Assembly: GCA_016806645.1 (NCBI GenBank)
Contig: JACSYO010002174.1
Location: forward strand, 1,392,501-1,456,500
Reading direction: 5' to 3'
From: Ophiodon elongatus
Taxonomy: Eukaryota > Chordata > Actinopteri > Perciformes > Hexagrammidae
DNA: 64,000 nt
The position numbers and the translations under genes are program-made. Each line of letters begins with the position of its first letter. Position 1 is the stretch's first letter. Of this stretch, positions 12,769-25,565 are shown one piece after another. Under the pieces are notes generated by a model. That model saw nothing but the letters and a program-made list of their open reading frames with translations. It ran no database searches and had not been told where the DNA came from.

Positions 12769-15700
12769 CTACTCCATGGGTGACTGAAAGATTGAAATAA
12801 TGGGATCCTCATGGTTGGTCACCACAAGGACACTGCGGAACTTGTCAAACATAGTCTTGAGCTGCGAGCGTCTCATGTTCTCATTGTACATAATCTCTTC
12901 CAGGTGGTGATGTCCCCGGAAATAGTGCAGCAGCCTGGAAGCAGTCAACATGACAGACAGAAAAATGGGTTGAGAGCCAGAGATTCATTGACTCATTAGC
13001 TGTGTAAATCGACCACGAGACAGAACTTTTGCCGCTCTGATGACATTATCATCTTATTGTGCAGTAGGTATCACAAAACTCTAAATACTGGATTGTGAAG
13101 CTTCATTTCCTATTTTAAACATGTGCAATAACTGGCAAATAATCTCAACTCTCCAAACAATTTGTTTTCAATAAAATGTCTTAATATTCTGTGAATGCAA
13201 ACAATAACTTTATTTTCCAAACCAATGCACAAATATCTTCTTATTTCCTAAGAGACAAAGCATTAACAGTGATTTATAACCTCATGAATCACTGGATCCT
13301 CACTAAGACGTATCCCATCTGTTAAGGCGCCTTTAGACTGTACAACCACAGCGACCGTGTGAGTTAATTGAGAGTCACACTGTGTGAGATGGGTCTTATA
13401 AAATCTTGGTGGCAATCAGTCTTTGTCAGAAACCCCAAAATCGCACCGTGTAGACGGGCCTTTGACCTGACAGTCTAAAAATGGAGTGCAATGGTGAGCT
13501 GATAAACATTTAACATAATAAGAAAAAACACTAGACTTCTGGCTTAATTACCTGGCAAACATCCGCAGATCCTCTGGATTTTGTGCAGCTGGGATGTTAA
13601 GAATAACCTGCCTCTCGTGCTCTGACAGGCTGGCAAGCAGCGTCTCTGTCATCCTCTTGTTAAGCGGAGAGTCCCCACCAGGCAGTAGCTCTGCACTGGA
13701 GTTGTCCATACTGGGACTGGTGAGGGTCATGTCATCACTGCTGGCTATACACAAGAAGCATACAGATAATCATCGATTGTGTATTGCCATGTTATACCTC
13801 TAAAAGATGGGCAGAGGAGAGAGCTGAGTGAGGACATACTTGGGGAGCCGAAGCTGAGAGCGCTAGGGGTGCTGAGACTGCGTCCTCCTACTCGGGCAGC
13901 AAGCGGAGGGTCTTCATCCCTCAACCCGGGCTCATCCTCGCTGGGCGGTACCAGCAGGCAGACATAAGTGTGCAGCTGGATCAGCAAACGGCGCTGGAGC
14001 ATCCACACCACCATCTGGATCAGCTGGGCCTGGTCAGGAGCAGAGCAGCAAACTGCATCACAGCTGAATAACATGATTACACCGATAAACATGATAACAC
14101 ATCATCACCCTAACCAGGTCAAATGTTTTAAATCAGCCACAGGTACCACACAAGCTCAAAATAGAGCCATCTGATCTTGTTTTCATGAAAAATTGAAGCT
14201 GCAGACGCTGGAGCTGATGTCCCTTTGCCATTTATAATTCATCGCCAGCGCTCAAGCAGCTATGCCAAAACAGGATGGGTCGGACGAGAACGCCAGATGG
14301 TTCTGCTTTTACAATACAGTATTTAAACTTACAGGAATAGCCTGTATGTGCTACAGATTTACCAGGAAAATATCATTTCACTTTTGTTTTGATTTTTACA
14401 AAAAAAAGTCTGTTTTTGTTCAAAATGCCACAGTCAACTCTTGTCAATATCAATCTGTTATAATTCTTCAAACTAGAAACATTCTTTTCATAATTACATT
14501 TATTTCCAAGTAAATTCCATTTGTTCAGTTTTAGAGGAAGGCCTCTTTTTTTCTGGGAAAAACAACAATGAATAGTTGTTGCTTAAATTTGTTGGGACTT
14601 GATACTAATTACTTGCTGGCTTATATGTGTAATATGTTTGTTCCAGTGTGGAGGGGTGAGGTTATTTGCTGTGTATTTGTACTTGTCCAATAGTCCTACC
14701 TCCTGTGCAGGAGCTTCCAGGGGGTTTCTGAACTCGGCTAGTGAGACAGGCAGTGAGAACTTGGCTAACATGGAGGGCAGATCATGACCAGGAAACTGGT
14801 GGGCAAACTGTTCAGCCAATGGTGAGTATCTATCCAGGGAGAGATGGAAGACATTATTAGACAACAGCTTTTCCATTAACACAGCTTTTTAAAAAATATT
14901 TATTTTCTACAAGGTTGTAAAGGAAAAGCTATTTAAGAGAAGTGCTGCCAATGGCCTAATCCAGTTATTTCATAACAAAATCTGAGGTGATTTAACAAGT
15001 CTGAATTTATTAAAAAGATATGTTTTTTAAACCTATGCACATGAGGACATTTCATAGCAATATTATGGTCCATCAGCTCTACAGTAATCAGTAGATCACA
15101 TTGTGAACACTCACAGGGAGATGTTGGCATGAGGAGACAGCATGTAGACGTTGTTCTCACACAGCGGGTAGATGATGATCGCTTTGCCCCAATAAACCAA
15201 GTGAGCAGCAATTTGAAAGATCTGAGAGGGGAAAACATTTTACAAATGATGTGAAATAAAGCTATCCAAACAACGAAATTCTTTGCATTGAAAACCAACT
15301 GTAGAAGGAAGAGCTTCTTGTACTGGTGCCCTAACCTTTTCTTTTTGAAAGTACATATGTCCACTAGATGGCAGTAAGAGACCATCAACACCTCTCAGGG
15401 TAAATAGTTCTATCCAAGTGCTACATACAGCTATTATGATCTATGTTATACATGTACTGCATGAACAACTTTGATGAAACTCATTACCTTTTGTGTATTG
15501 TATTTAAATGGAAAATGTTTCAAAACCCCCTTACAATTACAACCTCGTTAATTAGCTTAATGATTGTGTGCAGTTATAAATAAATGTTCTTAATTATAAA
15601 AACTTGCTTTACATTTGACGATAAATGCCTTTTGAGATCAGAGAATAACATCTGTGGTTGTAAAGTGCAGTGGTGATGCAGGCTCTGTAACTGTTGTCCA

Positions 15701-18700
15701 CCTGAAGTAAGGCCAGGTCAGCATCCTGTGCGAGCTGCTGCAGGTTTTTCACCGCTGAGCAGGTTTTAATAAGGCGCACCATTGCAGGCGAGCAGTCCAG
15801 AGGAAGCTGGCTCAGCAGTGCCTTCTCACTTTCCAGCAGCAGCAGGGCATGATAGGGTCTGAAAGATCAAACAACAGATCATGCAGCCTCTGAATCAACA
15901 AACCTCCTCTTTAGAGATCAACACTGCTTCCCCAATAGGAGCCAGAGGGAATCAGCTTTAGTGACAATCTGTACAACAGAACAGTCTGTACATGTACAGA
16001 ACACCTGAGCATCTGAGAGCACAAACTGACCTTTGGACTAATTTCAGTTTTGCAGCTTCAAAAGACAGAAATAAAGAGAAAGGTAGAAGTTGGTCACAAC
16101 TCGGATGTATGTATGCTGAATTAACAATAGGTGGCAGTATGGTCCATAGAAAATGTTTCATGGTTTCTTTAGACGGTTTGAATACTAAGTGAGTATTGAA
16201 GGTCCTAATATACACAGATTAAAAAGGATTATAAAAATTCTGTGCTGCTTGGTAGTCGTGCATAGGCCTATACATGCGGCTGACTAAATGTAAGTATGTT
16301 AGAGTCATGAGTTTATCACTCCTCATTCTTTTTCTTCAACCAGGCAGCCTTGTGGCCAAGTCAGATTAATAAATGAACACTAAACTGCTTTAAGGTTTCA
16401 TTCAGAATTATGTAGAGAATAAATTAACTATATTTTAAATGAGTAAAAAGGAGACAGTCACATTTTTTCTTCCATCTCCAAGAGATGTTGCTTTTTTGGA
16501 AAGAAAACAAGTAAACTATATTAGCAATTACTTCATGCTATAAATGTTTTATAGAGTAAATTAAAAAAGGTGGCAATTTCTATGTAATATCTAAATATAA
16601 TTTTAAATAGTGCACAAGAAAAGACTCAATCTGCAATAACACTTCCTACATAACACTTTGAGAAGGGGGACAATGGGTGGAGCATCTGTGTTTTTTTATG
16701 ATATGCCATTTTCAGTTTCACATTCCACAACTGCTGACAAGGTGCTGTCAAAAGTGTTATTTTCAACCCACATAGAATACTGTAGAAACGTTTTATTCTG
16801 TCCATAAAAAAGAACAAACCGTATAGCCTTGAGGCTGCGCTCTAATGCCTCAGGGGGGATGTAGGTGCCACCAATCCTGTGGATCTTGTGTGGTAAACAG
16901 AAGCTCACCTCGAGCCAGTTGTTAATATGTAGTCGCACCACGCCAGTTGTACAAAGGCTGCAAAAACATGAATGATAAAGTCAGCTGTGTAAACAATGTA
17001 CATCCTGCATGGTAAGTAAGAGGGAGAAATAACAAAACAAAAACAGCAATGTATAATATTGAATCACACACCTGTCATAAGCCTCCTTCAGGTCCCTGGC
17101 TAGTTTACATTTGGGAAGAATTTGTCTAAATGGGGACTGGGGGCTTCCATCCGCTTAAATCAGGAAAAACACAGAACACTGTCAAATCTAAACTACTATA
17201 CATCATCACAACATTAGTATACTGATACGTTACATTGTACTATAATAAATATGTCATTACATACAATTAGTTCCATGAAATTCTATAGCTTGGTTGAGAG
17301 CAGAATATGTCTGTCACTTGTAAGGTGTGATCATTGTGTATCTCACTCTCAGTCATGGTGGTAATCTCATCCTGGACGGCCAGCATCAGTTTGGCCTCTC
17401 TGGTCAGGTACTGGCAGCGCCGCTCCTCGTGCTGCAGGGCTATGGCGATGCGGCGTGACAAGTTGTGCATGCAGCTGATGACCGACGGGTCAGCATTCGC
17501 CTGTAGAGGCCAAAGATGAGATGTAGACACTTCATAATTTTCGTCATTTTGACAGGAACATGTTTGTAGTACGTATACAACTCTGTGTTTTCCTATTTCA
17601 AAGCATTTACAACATCAGAGCTTTAATTTGGAGTTAACATTCATGTCAAACATTAGCAGCCTGCTAACTGTCTAATGTGTATGAGCCTTTCATATTTAAA
17701 TTACTTTTCAGCTCCCTTATGTGAGGAAAAGATCTCGAAAAGGTTTTGCCTCATCTCTGTGGTATTTCTGGAGTTCAGTGGTGGTGTTGTATTGCATCAA
17801 ACTGAGAGGTATTTCTAATTTTCTGTTCTCTCTGGTATTTAAATGTGGATGGACAAATTATATAAAATTAACACCTTCTCTTGGCATTGCTAAGTAAATT
17901 AGCTACCATAATTTTCTTGCACAGTAGATATAAAAAAACAAAAAACTAAGCTAATCTGTATAAATTAACATGTAGAATAATATAAAATAATGTATCGGTA
18001 TACACATTTGAATGGTTCAATTTTGTGCAATTAAACATGTTAAAACAACCCAATATAATTTTTTTGGAAATGTCCAGGGTATAAATACAACAGTTGCTGG
18101 GCAGATATAGTCTACAAAACATGACCGAGCACTTCTCGCCTCACCTCAGTTGTACCGGGACTAAATGGGTACCGTGACTCAGCATGGGCAGGAACAGGCT
18201 GTGCCTTGTTGGGCAGCATGATTAAGCATAGTGCATTGGCCCCTACTCCCTTTGAGTGCCCATGCGCTCACAGATAGTGAGAGTTACTGGAATATTATCA
18301 CTCACATACACCCCTCCCTTTTCACAGCAAACACAGATTAACAGAACACAGAATATAAGTGTCCCACCCACAGCCAGTTAACTAAATTGTGCCAATAATT
18401 ATTTGTCATATTAACATTTATACACAACAAGCAAAAAGCTAAATTTAATACAATATCAAATCTAAATTCTTTAGATAAAGTAATTGCATACCCTTAGTGC
18501 AAAAACCACACTAAACAAGATCATCGTAGGCATTTCTCTCTTGGGTGAAGGGTCCATTTTAGAAACCTGCCAAGAAAAACTTTTCATAAGATGCATAAAA
18601 TATATGTTCACAAAAAACTTATAAAATGTACAGCATGTTGATTTATATAGAATACATCAATAATTAATTTTAAAAATCAGTTGAATTCACAAATATAACA

Positions 18701-21700
18701 CAATAGAAGCTTTACCAGCACAATTTTCAACATAAATAATAAATAACTCAACATTTCTTTCACCTGAAATGTTCAGTTTTTATTGAGACTATGTCAGAGA
18801 TGTATTAATTGGGCTCTCTGGTATTTTGTAAGTCACAAACATATCAGAAAGCCCAAAAATACCAGAGAGCCCAATTAATACGTCTCTGACACAGTCTCAA
18901 TAAAAACTGAATATTTCAGGTGACAGAAATGTTGAGTTATTTATTATTGTTGTTGTATTGAATTACAGTAAAATGTAAGTTGTTCCTGTTATTTACACAG
19001 AAGAACCTTATACTAGAATATGTTATTGGATTGCATTGCTTTCTACATGTTTTTGTCATTGCCTATATCTAGGGCTGGGCGATATGGAGGAAATATTGGC
19101 AATATGGGCAGTGAATCATCAGAAAAACAAACTGTAACTAGGGGGCACTGCTGAGGTTCAGACTAATTTCACTCAATTCAAAGCTTACATAAATTCAGAG
19201 GGTCATGGTGAAATAAGAAATTTGACTCATCGAAGCCAGATAGCAGGACACTAAATATATTCATAGAATTCAAGATGCCACTTTTAAATTGACATCACAG
19301 TTGTCGAATACAGTTTATAATAGGTTACAATACAAATGTCCGTAATTACTAATTAAAACTCTTAAAAGTAGTGATTCTACAGACAACATGTCACATGTTT
19401 TGTTGTGCTCCTAAACTGTGTATTCATAATCAACCTGTCGTCCATATGACGGGATTTATTTGACAGTAACTCGCCAGAGGAAAATTGCACAACATCTTGT
19501 TTTACACTTGAAATTCATGACTTTGCATGTTTTTAGTGGGACCCATTTTGTTTCTTATTGCTTACCTGAATGATGGGAGGATGCTGAAGGAGGGTAGGAT
19601 GACCCACAAATCGAACATTGTCTATCTTCAGTTCAAACTTTTTTCCACACATATCAGATTTGGTGGCCAGAATGGTGGCGAGGATGATGTCAGAGAACCT
19701 TAAAGAAGGAAAAACATCCTCAATAAGAAAGATTAGCAGGGTGTGATGGGAAGTTACAGCACAGCAACAGCTGGGACAAGTAAGAAAGTTTAAATTAGCT
19801 GTTTGTTTACATTTTTCCCATTGCTGTCTATAAGAGAGGTTGCGTTAATCAGATGCATCTGCCTGTAATGTAATTCAACAATGACAGCATAAATAAAAAA
19901 GCTTGTGTGGCTACTGGAGAGGAGAAAAGAGGAAGAGGCCTCCTTGCAGAAACAGTGAAGTCGCTGTATGAATGAAAAATGTGAAAGACACATGCTGGTT
20001 TGACTTAAGTAACTCATGCTGCAATCAAAGGGATAAAAATCAAGGCGTTAACTTTCAGAAACAAATTAAACACACTATAAGACTTACCTCACAGCACAAT
20101 TTTCAAATAATGTGTTGTATTTGCTTTATTGTAGTTTGCATTTGATTTATATTTTGTTTTGTAATGCTGAGTCTACATGCTTTAGGTAATATAATCAATG
20201 TGAATTAATTATTAATTATAGTTTTAAACTGTTCGATTTTTTCTTCTCAAAGAGGCATACAGCACAGACGAAAGAAAAACTGCAGTCCTGAATTGACCAA
20301 AGCACGGATTCACTGGATCTGCTAATGATAAAGGATTTTACTGAGATTAGGGTTGGGGATCCATAAAGGACACAAAATAGGAAAGAAGGGGATTAAAAAA
20401 AAGACAGGGGTGATCTAAGCGAAGGAAAGGTGGTTTAGAATGATTTGGTCTTACCCTGCTACCAACTGTTCGTCAGTTAGTGGAGATTGTTCTCTGAAAT
20501 GGGAATTGGGCCATAAAAAAGAAGAAAAAAGCAAACAAAAGGGAAAATGCAACACACAGTTGGGCTGAATGCATAAAATGGACATCAACACAACCCCAAC
20601 AAACATGTGATACTGTGATGTGAAAATGCTGGTCTGCAGGTTGATTCAAACTAATTTCCTGTTTACCCTGACAGAGCTTTAATATTATTAATGTTGAAAA
20701 TGTCAGCTAATATAGATATGTGATCTTAAGAGCCAGCATTATAAAAAGGCAACTAAAAATGTTAACATTACTAAAAAAGATACTGTGAAACTAGTTTGTG
20801 CAGTCAAAGCCAGCCACTTAAACACTGCAAACCACTTTATAGGTTGTTATTAAGTCCATGGCCTCAAACTGTTACTGCTACCAGGTTCTTAACCAGGACA
20901 AAAATGACTTGCCATATAACACCTGTCTTAATATATAGTATACTTAACCATGGCTCCAATTTTCAGCGGGAATTTATTTTAAAATCATATAATTTTATAT
21001 TATCTGTTGTGCCCTTCTCAGTTCTATATTTCAGTGTTACCTCTCTAAAAAGGTCATTTAAGGTCATTCTTTTTTTTAAGCTGTGAAACTGCAGTGAAGA
21101 CGGTTTGTAGTGGAGACAGAAGCAAAAAAAAGTGAGCAAAAAAAAAAGTTCCAAGTGCCAGTTTTGTCTCATTATGCCGCTTGAGCTGAATTGATAAAAC
21201 TATTTTTAATTATCTGCTTCTTACAGCCCTGTGACCAAAGTCATTTCAGCCAACCAACGACTGAACAGTATTACCATCCATAAAGTGGAAGCATGATGAA
21301 AACTAAATACTGTGACTTAACAGTTCTTTGTCGGATATTTTTTTTTTTTTTTATTCCAGACATAGACATTAACATCTTTGAGTGTTCAAACAGGGAGGAG
21401 TTCAAATTCTGTTCATATTTCATTAAATGTCTGTTTTTCCATGTGAAATGTTTGTACTTTTTTCAGTATTTATACACATTCCCATGTGGCTCACCACCAG
21501 CACAGTTTATACCATTTAAACAACAAATACATCTTGGTTTAATGTACTTTAAATACTTCACACATTGTGAAGTGATAGTGGGCTGAACTCAACATTACTC
21601 AACTTAATTATTGACATATCTACTGCACCCGTGTAGATCAGGTTCCCTCTTTCTTCTTTTACTCAGTGGATATACAAGTCATCATACTTTCTTTCATGTC

Positions 21701-23360
21701 ATAGCTTTTCTAAAACCATGACATTATGCAGCACTACCACTATCCTATTTTTGCATATATGACCAATTCCTGTTTGTAATCTTAACATTTTCTATGATTG
21801 AGAGCTTCTTGTCTGAACATTAATGTTTAGCTTAATAAAATCTGATGTTGTTTATCAATAAATTCTATGAACTTGTTTAGTCATCAGATTTTTATAAGCT
21901 TGTTTATTTATTACCAGTTCAGATAAGCAAGCATATTCAAACAGCAGCTGACGCTATGACGTTTCAAGTGACATTTAGACACATGGTGAGGTTATAGCTT
22001 TAGGTTTTGAAGTACAACCCGTAAAGCATTTTTTTTTTTAATTATTAACATTGTTCAATAAAGCTCAACAACATGAGTTAAATTAAACATGGTCCAGGTC
22101 CTCAATTCCTCTTGAAAAATCCAATGAGGTTTTTAAAAAATGAAATGAGATCCAACGCAAAAGGCAAGAAAACCCATATGAGTGTAAGTGGCTCATGTGG
22201 ATCTTAGAATGGGCTGTGTCCACCTAAAGTCAATTTCCCTATTATGAATTTATATTATATATTAAATAAAGACCCAAACAATACCTTGAATCACCATCCT
22301 GATCTTCAAGACCATCTCCGGTTGTGTTCAGAGCATATGGACTTCGTTGCTTTTCTTGAGGACAGAAATAATAGCATTAGTTCGTTCATATGATTATTTA
22401 TGCTAATTAGAAAAATAAACAGTCAACATTTTGCTCCCTTTTGAGCCACAAAAAAATGTGTCAGATAACTTTTGTTAGGTGTTATGTAAACTTTTTTTTA
22501 AGGGTATGAAGCCATAGTTGTTGTTGTTGTTGTTGTTGAGGGTATTTCTCTCCATTGGTAAGATTATATTTGTGATAGTTGTTGTTGCTCAGTGGAAAAC
22601 AGTTTTCCAGTGTTTGGCACGCAATTTTTAACCTTTTTTTTTTTTTTTTTTTTTAACCTAACAGGTAATAGTTTCTCTATGTTGCCAAGAAAACTAACTT
22701 ATAAGTAAGATATATTTAAGGCAGATATGTTGGTAGTTTGTATTCATTTATAAGGATGTGAACAAAATAACTAGCACACTTAAAAGGACACAAAATATGA
22801 AGCAACGAGCCAAATCACAGTTAACAGTAAGCTCAAACAACCACTAGGACCGATGCACAACAACAGGAAACCTGTTGTTTCAGAAAGGGGAACAAGGGAC
22901 CCAAGTGGGCCTCGTCCACACACACTGAAAGAAACGTCATGTTTGCTTTTAACCTGAAACTCTAGCCCTTCAGATGACAGTCACAATGTGATTATTGCAA
23001 GCATTATAGAGGCGACAGATATTTCTGGGCTGTTGTGTTATATTGGGGCAATTTGGGAAGTGTTTGAAACTGTTGCCCTGTTTCTGCAAATGAGTAATTA
23101 TGTGCAAGTTTATTCCCCGAATAAACAGTCACTAAATTTAGCTCTTTATGGGTTGAACTGTGATTACCTGGCTAGTCCTTACGTAGCTAAGAGCTTTGAC
23201 TACTCCTACCTGTAAGAGATGACGGACATTCAGCCACTCTTTGGAAAGGGTATCGAAAGAGTAGTTTGTTTCCTCGGCTGCCAGAACTAACCAGTATAAC
23301 GCTAATAGGGCTGGTTTTGTCGCCAGTTTTGTACACGCTGTTTTGTGACTGACTGTACAT
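12769..23360 (-). CDS. nprl3: GATOR1 complex protein NPRL3, 14 coding exons
   Basis: NPRL3 joins NPRL2 and DEPDC5 in GATOR1, the RagA/B GTPase-activating complex that restrains mTORC1 at the lysosome when amino acids are low. Coding exons in transcript order: 23360-23210, 22354-22285, 20493-20455, 19698-19566, 18566-18492, 17500-17347, 17153-17072, 16957-16820, 15858-15702, 15221-15115, 14829-14700, 14029-13840, 13744-13552, 12934-12769. All borders are GT-AG and phases agree; total 1785 nt, 594 residues (human 569). Diagnostic blocks are TSPISVILVSSGSRGNK, ADPSVISCMHNLSRR, VVRLHINNWLEVSFCL, YWGKAIIIYPLCENNV and RMFARLLHYFRGHHH. Start choice is uncertain: the codon aligned with the usual Met, just before GDKTSPI, reads ACT (23327-23325), so the nearest in-frame ATG, 23360, was used; another lies at 23402. 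Introns contain repeats, a 92-bp-arm hairpin (intron 4) and an HS-40-like motif cluster (intron 5). Confidence 0.93.
18090..18320. promoter_or_regulatory. Candidate globin enhancer (HS-40/MCS-R2-like) in nprl3 intron 5
   Basis: Within 230 bases of intron 5 are CAGTTG (E-box-like, 18091-18096), AGATAT (18103-18108), a full MARE/NF-E2 site TGACTCAGCA (18175-18184), AGATAG (18272-18277), TTATCA (a GATA site on the reverse strand, 18295-18300) and CACCCC (18309-18314). The MARE plus GATA plus CACCC combination is the hallmark of the vertebrate alpha-globin remote enhancer, which lies in the same nprl3 intron in mammals. The motifs are seen directly; enhancer function is inferred from composition and position. 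Confidence 0.65.
18735..18948. repeat. Long inverted repeat (hairpin) in nprl3 intron 4
   Basis: The left arm 18735-18827 and right arm 18856-18948 are near-perfect reverse complements of about 92 bases around a 28-base loop. Shared blocks include accagagagcccaattaata and gtctcaataaaaactga. The nprl3 pre-mRNA would fold here into a long stem. Most likely it is a foldback MITE; a structured RNA precursor is the alternative. No coding content. Confidence 0.85.
19072..19300. repeat. Interspersed repeat, 'agggctgggcgatatgg' type
   Basis: The stretch begins agggctgggcgatatgg, the start of a repeat very common in teleost introns. Its 3' limit was not resolved. It lies in nprl3 intron 4 and has no effect on splice sites. 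Confidence 0.4.
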
Positions 23361-23660
23361 GGACCTCCGGTCATCCGGTAACCCGGCTAATGGGTTGAAC
23401 ATCGTGTTAGCATTCTAGCTAACTGCGCGTTAGCTGCGACGCAATGAAGTCGGTCTCCAGCTGCCCTTCGACCAAACAGGGACCGGTAGCTTGTAGCAGC
23501 CGTACTAATGTGTGTCAGTCATGAAGACACCGGCCGTGAAGAAATTACAGTCTAACTATGAATTAACTTAGAGGCCTGACTGAAGTCCTGCCGCACGCCC
23601 GCATCAAACTGTTGCGATTGTTTTGTGTTACCTTGAAAAGTGTCCGGCTGAAACAGAGAC
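23361..23660 (-). promoter_or_regulatory. nprl3 promoter region
   Basis: The sequence becomes CpG-richer (about 23360-23620) than the surrounding introns and lacks an obvious TATA box, as expected for a housekeeping promoter. It also contains the alternative upstream in-frame ATG of nprl3 at 23402-23400. Confidence 0.5.
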
Positions 23661-25087
23661 GGCTTGAGGATCCCCCTCATTCAACAATGGCCAGTGGCTT
23701 CCTCCATCCATCTTGTGGTCTTTATAACGTTGTGTTTAATTATGGTATTTCGTATACAACATTGCTACCATTGTAAAAAAGCAAGCGTTGTCTACATAAA
23801 GGAAATGCGGTCCCACAAAGCGCCATGTAGGCTAAAACAATATATCCAGGGTCAAAACATGCAGTAATATGATTTTCAGATATGATTATATCTGACAATA
23901 GATCCCAGATTGTTATTGTTATATTCAAGCGATGCACCTGTGTATTTTGTAGTTTGGGCATAAAAAAGACCCTTCATTATTAAGGTTTCTGATAGATATT
24001 TTCCATGTTGCACCATGTCCGCTAGATGGAGCTTTTGGCTAACTGATTTTAGGAGACTTTATGCTGCGTCTATAAATATGTCTGTCTGTCTGTCTGTCTG
24101 TCTGTCCTATATATTGACAACCGTTCATCCGATCTTCTTGACGCTTGGCGGCTGTATTGCTGCAACCCAAGTTAGGGTTTGCAAGCAGCAATACTACAGG
24201 CCAAGCATTCGGCGTCGACATCAACCAGATCAAGTTCTTACATTTGTAATAAAATGTGTTAACCCTGTCTGTTCAGTCATTGGGCTATCATAAGTCTGAC
24301 AGAAAGAATGAGACTTTACAAAGTCCATCAAATAAAGACAGGAAAGCGACCCAGTACTGCCTACAAGCACTGACTCATACTGGCAGCAATTCCACAATGT
24401 GTCCCCCTCTTGATAGTATTTTCATGCATCATTCATTTCAGATGACCACACCCGTTTATATCATATTGCACATTTCAAAGAAGCCAGAATAAAAGGCAAA
24501 ATAACTTTTGTCTTGCAAAAATAAGTAGAGATAGCAAATTTGAATTTACCTCTGATCGACTCAGATATAAGGCATGTCTTCTCAAACGGTGAAACACCTT
24601 AAATTCTTCTGCCTCTCGGGTACGTTTGGGGCTTTAAAATCACATCATCCAATGCATGTCTTTCCAAGATTATTTATAATTACATTAATTTTAATATTTT
24701 CAACAAAATATAAATAACAACAAAATATGGACTGTGATTGTACAAACGACCCGATTATCCATGGGATCAGTGTGTCTCATTATAACAGTTTATTTGTTGC
24801 CTGTGTGTGTTGCGTTTTGTCTTAGTTTGTATAAATTGTGTAAATGAGTCAAGGCGAAAAAGATGAATAATAACTATTTAAAACAACAGCTTAAAGAAAC
24901 ATTTTTGGAACACTTTTTGCACATTATTAGAATGTGAACTGCTACTCCAGACCCTCAGTACTATTTGCCCATGCAAGGCCTGGGTTTGGATTTGATACTG
25001 GAGTGTAGGGCAAATTAAAAATAAAAATAAAAATCTATCCGAGAATACTTTTTCTTTCACTTCAGATAACTTGAAGGAAAGGCAGAC
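23661..25087. other. Gene-free stretch with GTCT microsatellite repeat
   Basis: A (GTCT)n run at about 24078-24107 is followed by gacaaccgttcatccgatc, a repeat family common in teleosts, extending to about 24240. No exon is supported elsewhere in the interval. Confidence 0.55.
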
Positions 25088-25362
25088 ATGAGTCTCACAG
25101 GAAAAGACAGGTCTGTGGTGAGGTATTTCTGTGAGACAGTGACCCCCAAGTAAGCTTTATTTTATTTTATTATACTTTGACATTGTCTGTATATGCTCTT
25201 TATTTTTTCATCATAAATTCAACCCCTTGTTGCTGACTTAAATCAATATATTTCCTGTTAGCACAACATCATGTTAGTTATGACCAGTTTATTCACTCCA
25301 GAGGTCAATGTCTCTGTTGACAAGTTTCTGCATGCAGAACCTGATTTTGGCTCTTTTTAGGC
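25088..25362 (+). pseudogene. Alpha-globin pseudogene relic (exons 1 and 3 only)
   Basis: The ATG at 25088 opens MSLTGKDRSVVRYFCETV and reaches a stop at 25151-25153. This matches the A-helix start of embryonic-type fish alpha globins (MSL.xKDKxVV..xW..), with the conserved Trp replaced by Cys. About 110 bases further on, 25262-25337 reads HNIMLVMTSLF then TPEVNVSVDKFL, the G-H region encoded by alpha exon 3, and about 25338-25362 still resembles its C-terminal end. Exon 2, with both haem histidines, is absent and the exon 1 donor is degraded. It lies on the + strand directly after nprl3, the position of the embryonic alpha/zeta gene in other vertebrates. Non-functional. Confidence 0.8.
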
Positions 25363-25397
25363 CTAACGCCCTTTTCTTCTCCCCGACCTTTGACCTA

Positions 25398-25438
25398 TTC
25401 TTCTTCTTCTTCTTCTTCTTCTTCTTCTTCTTCTTCTT

Positions 25439-25468
<30 letters not shown>
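25398..25468. repeat. (TTC)n microsatellite
   Basis: About 24 uninterrupted TTC units; the reverse strand is a pure purine (GAA)n tract. The long poly-Phe and poly-Lys frames across it are artefacts of the repeat. Confidence 0.95.
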
Positions 25469-25469
<1 letters not shown>

Positions 25470-25565
25470 GTAGCAGTAGTATTCATAATTGTATTAACTC
25501 AACACATTAGGCTAACATTTATTTATTTGTTTTCTTTAGGATTTTTTTCTAACACTTTTCATTAT

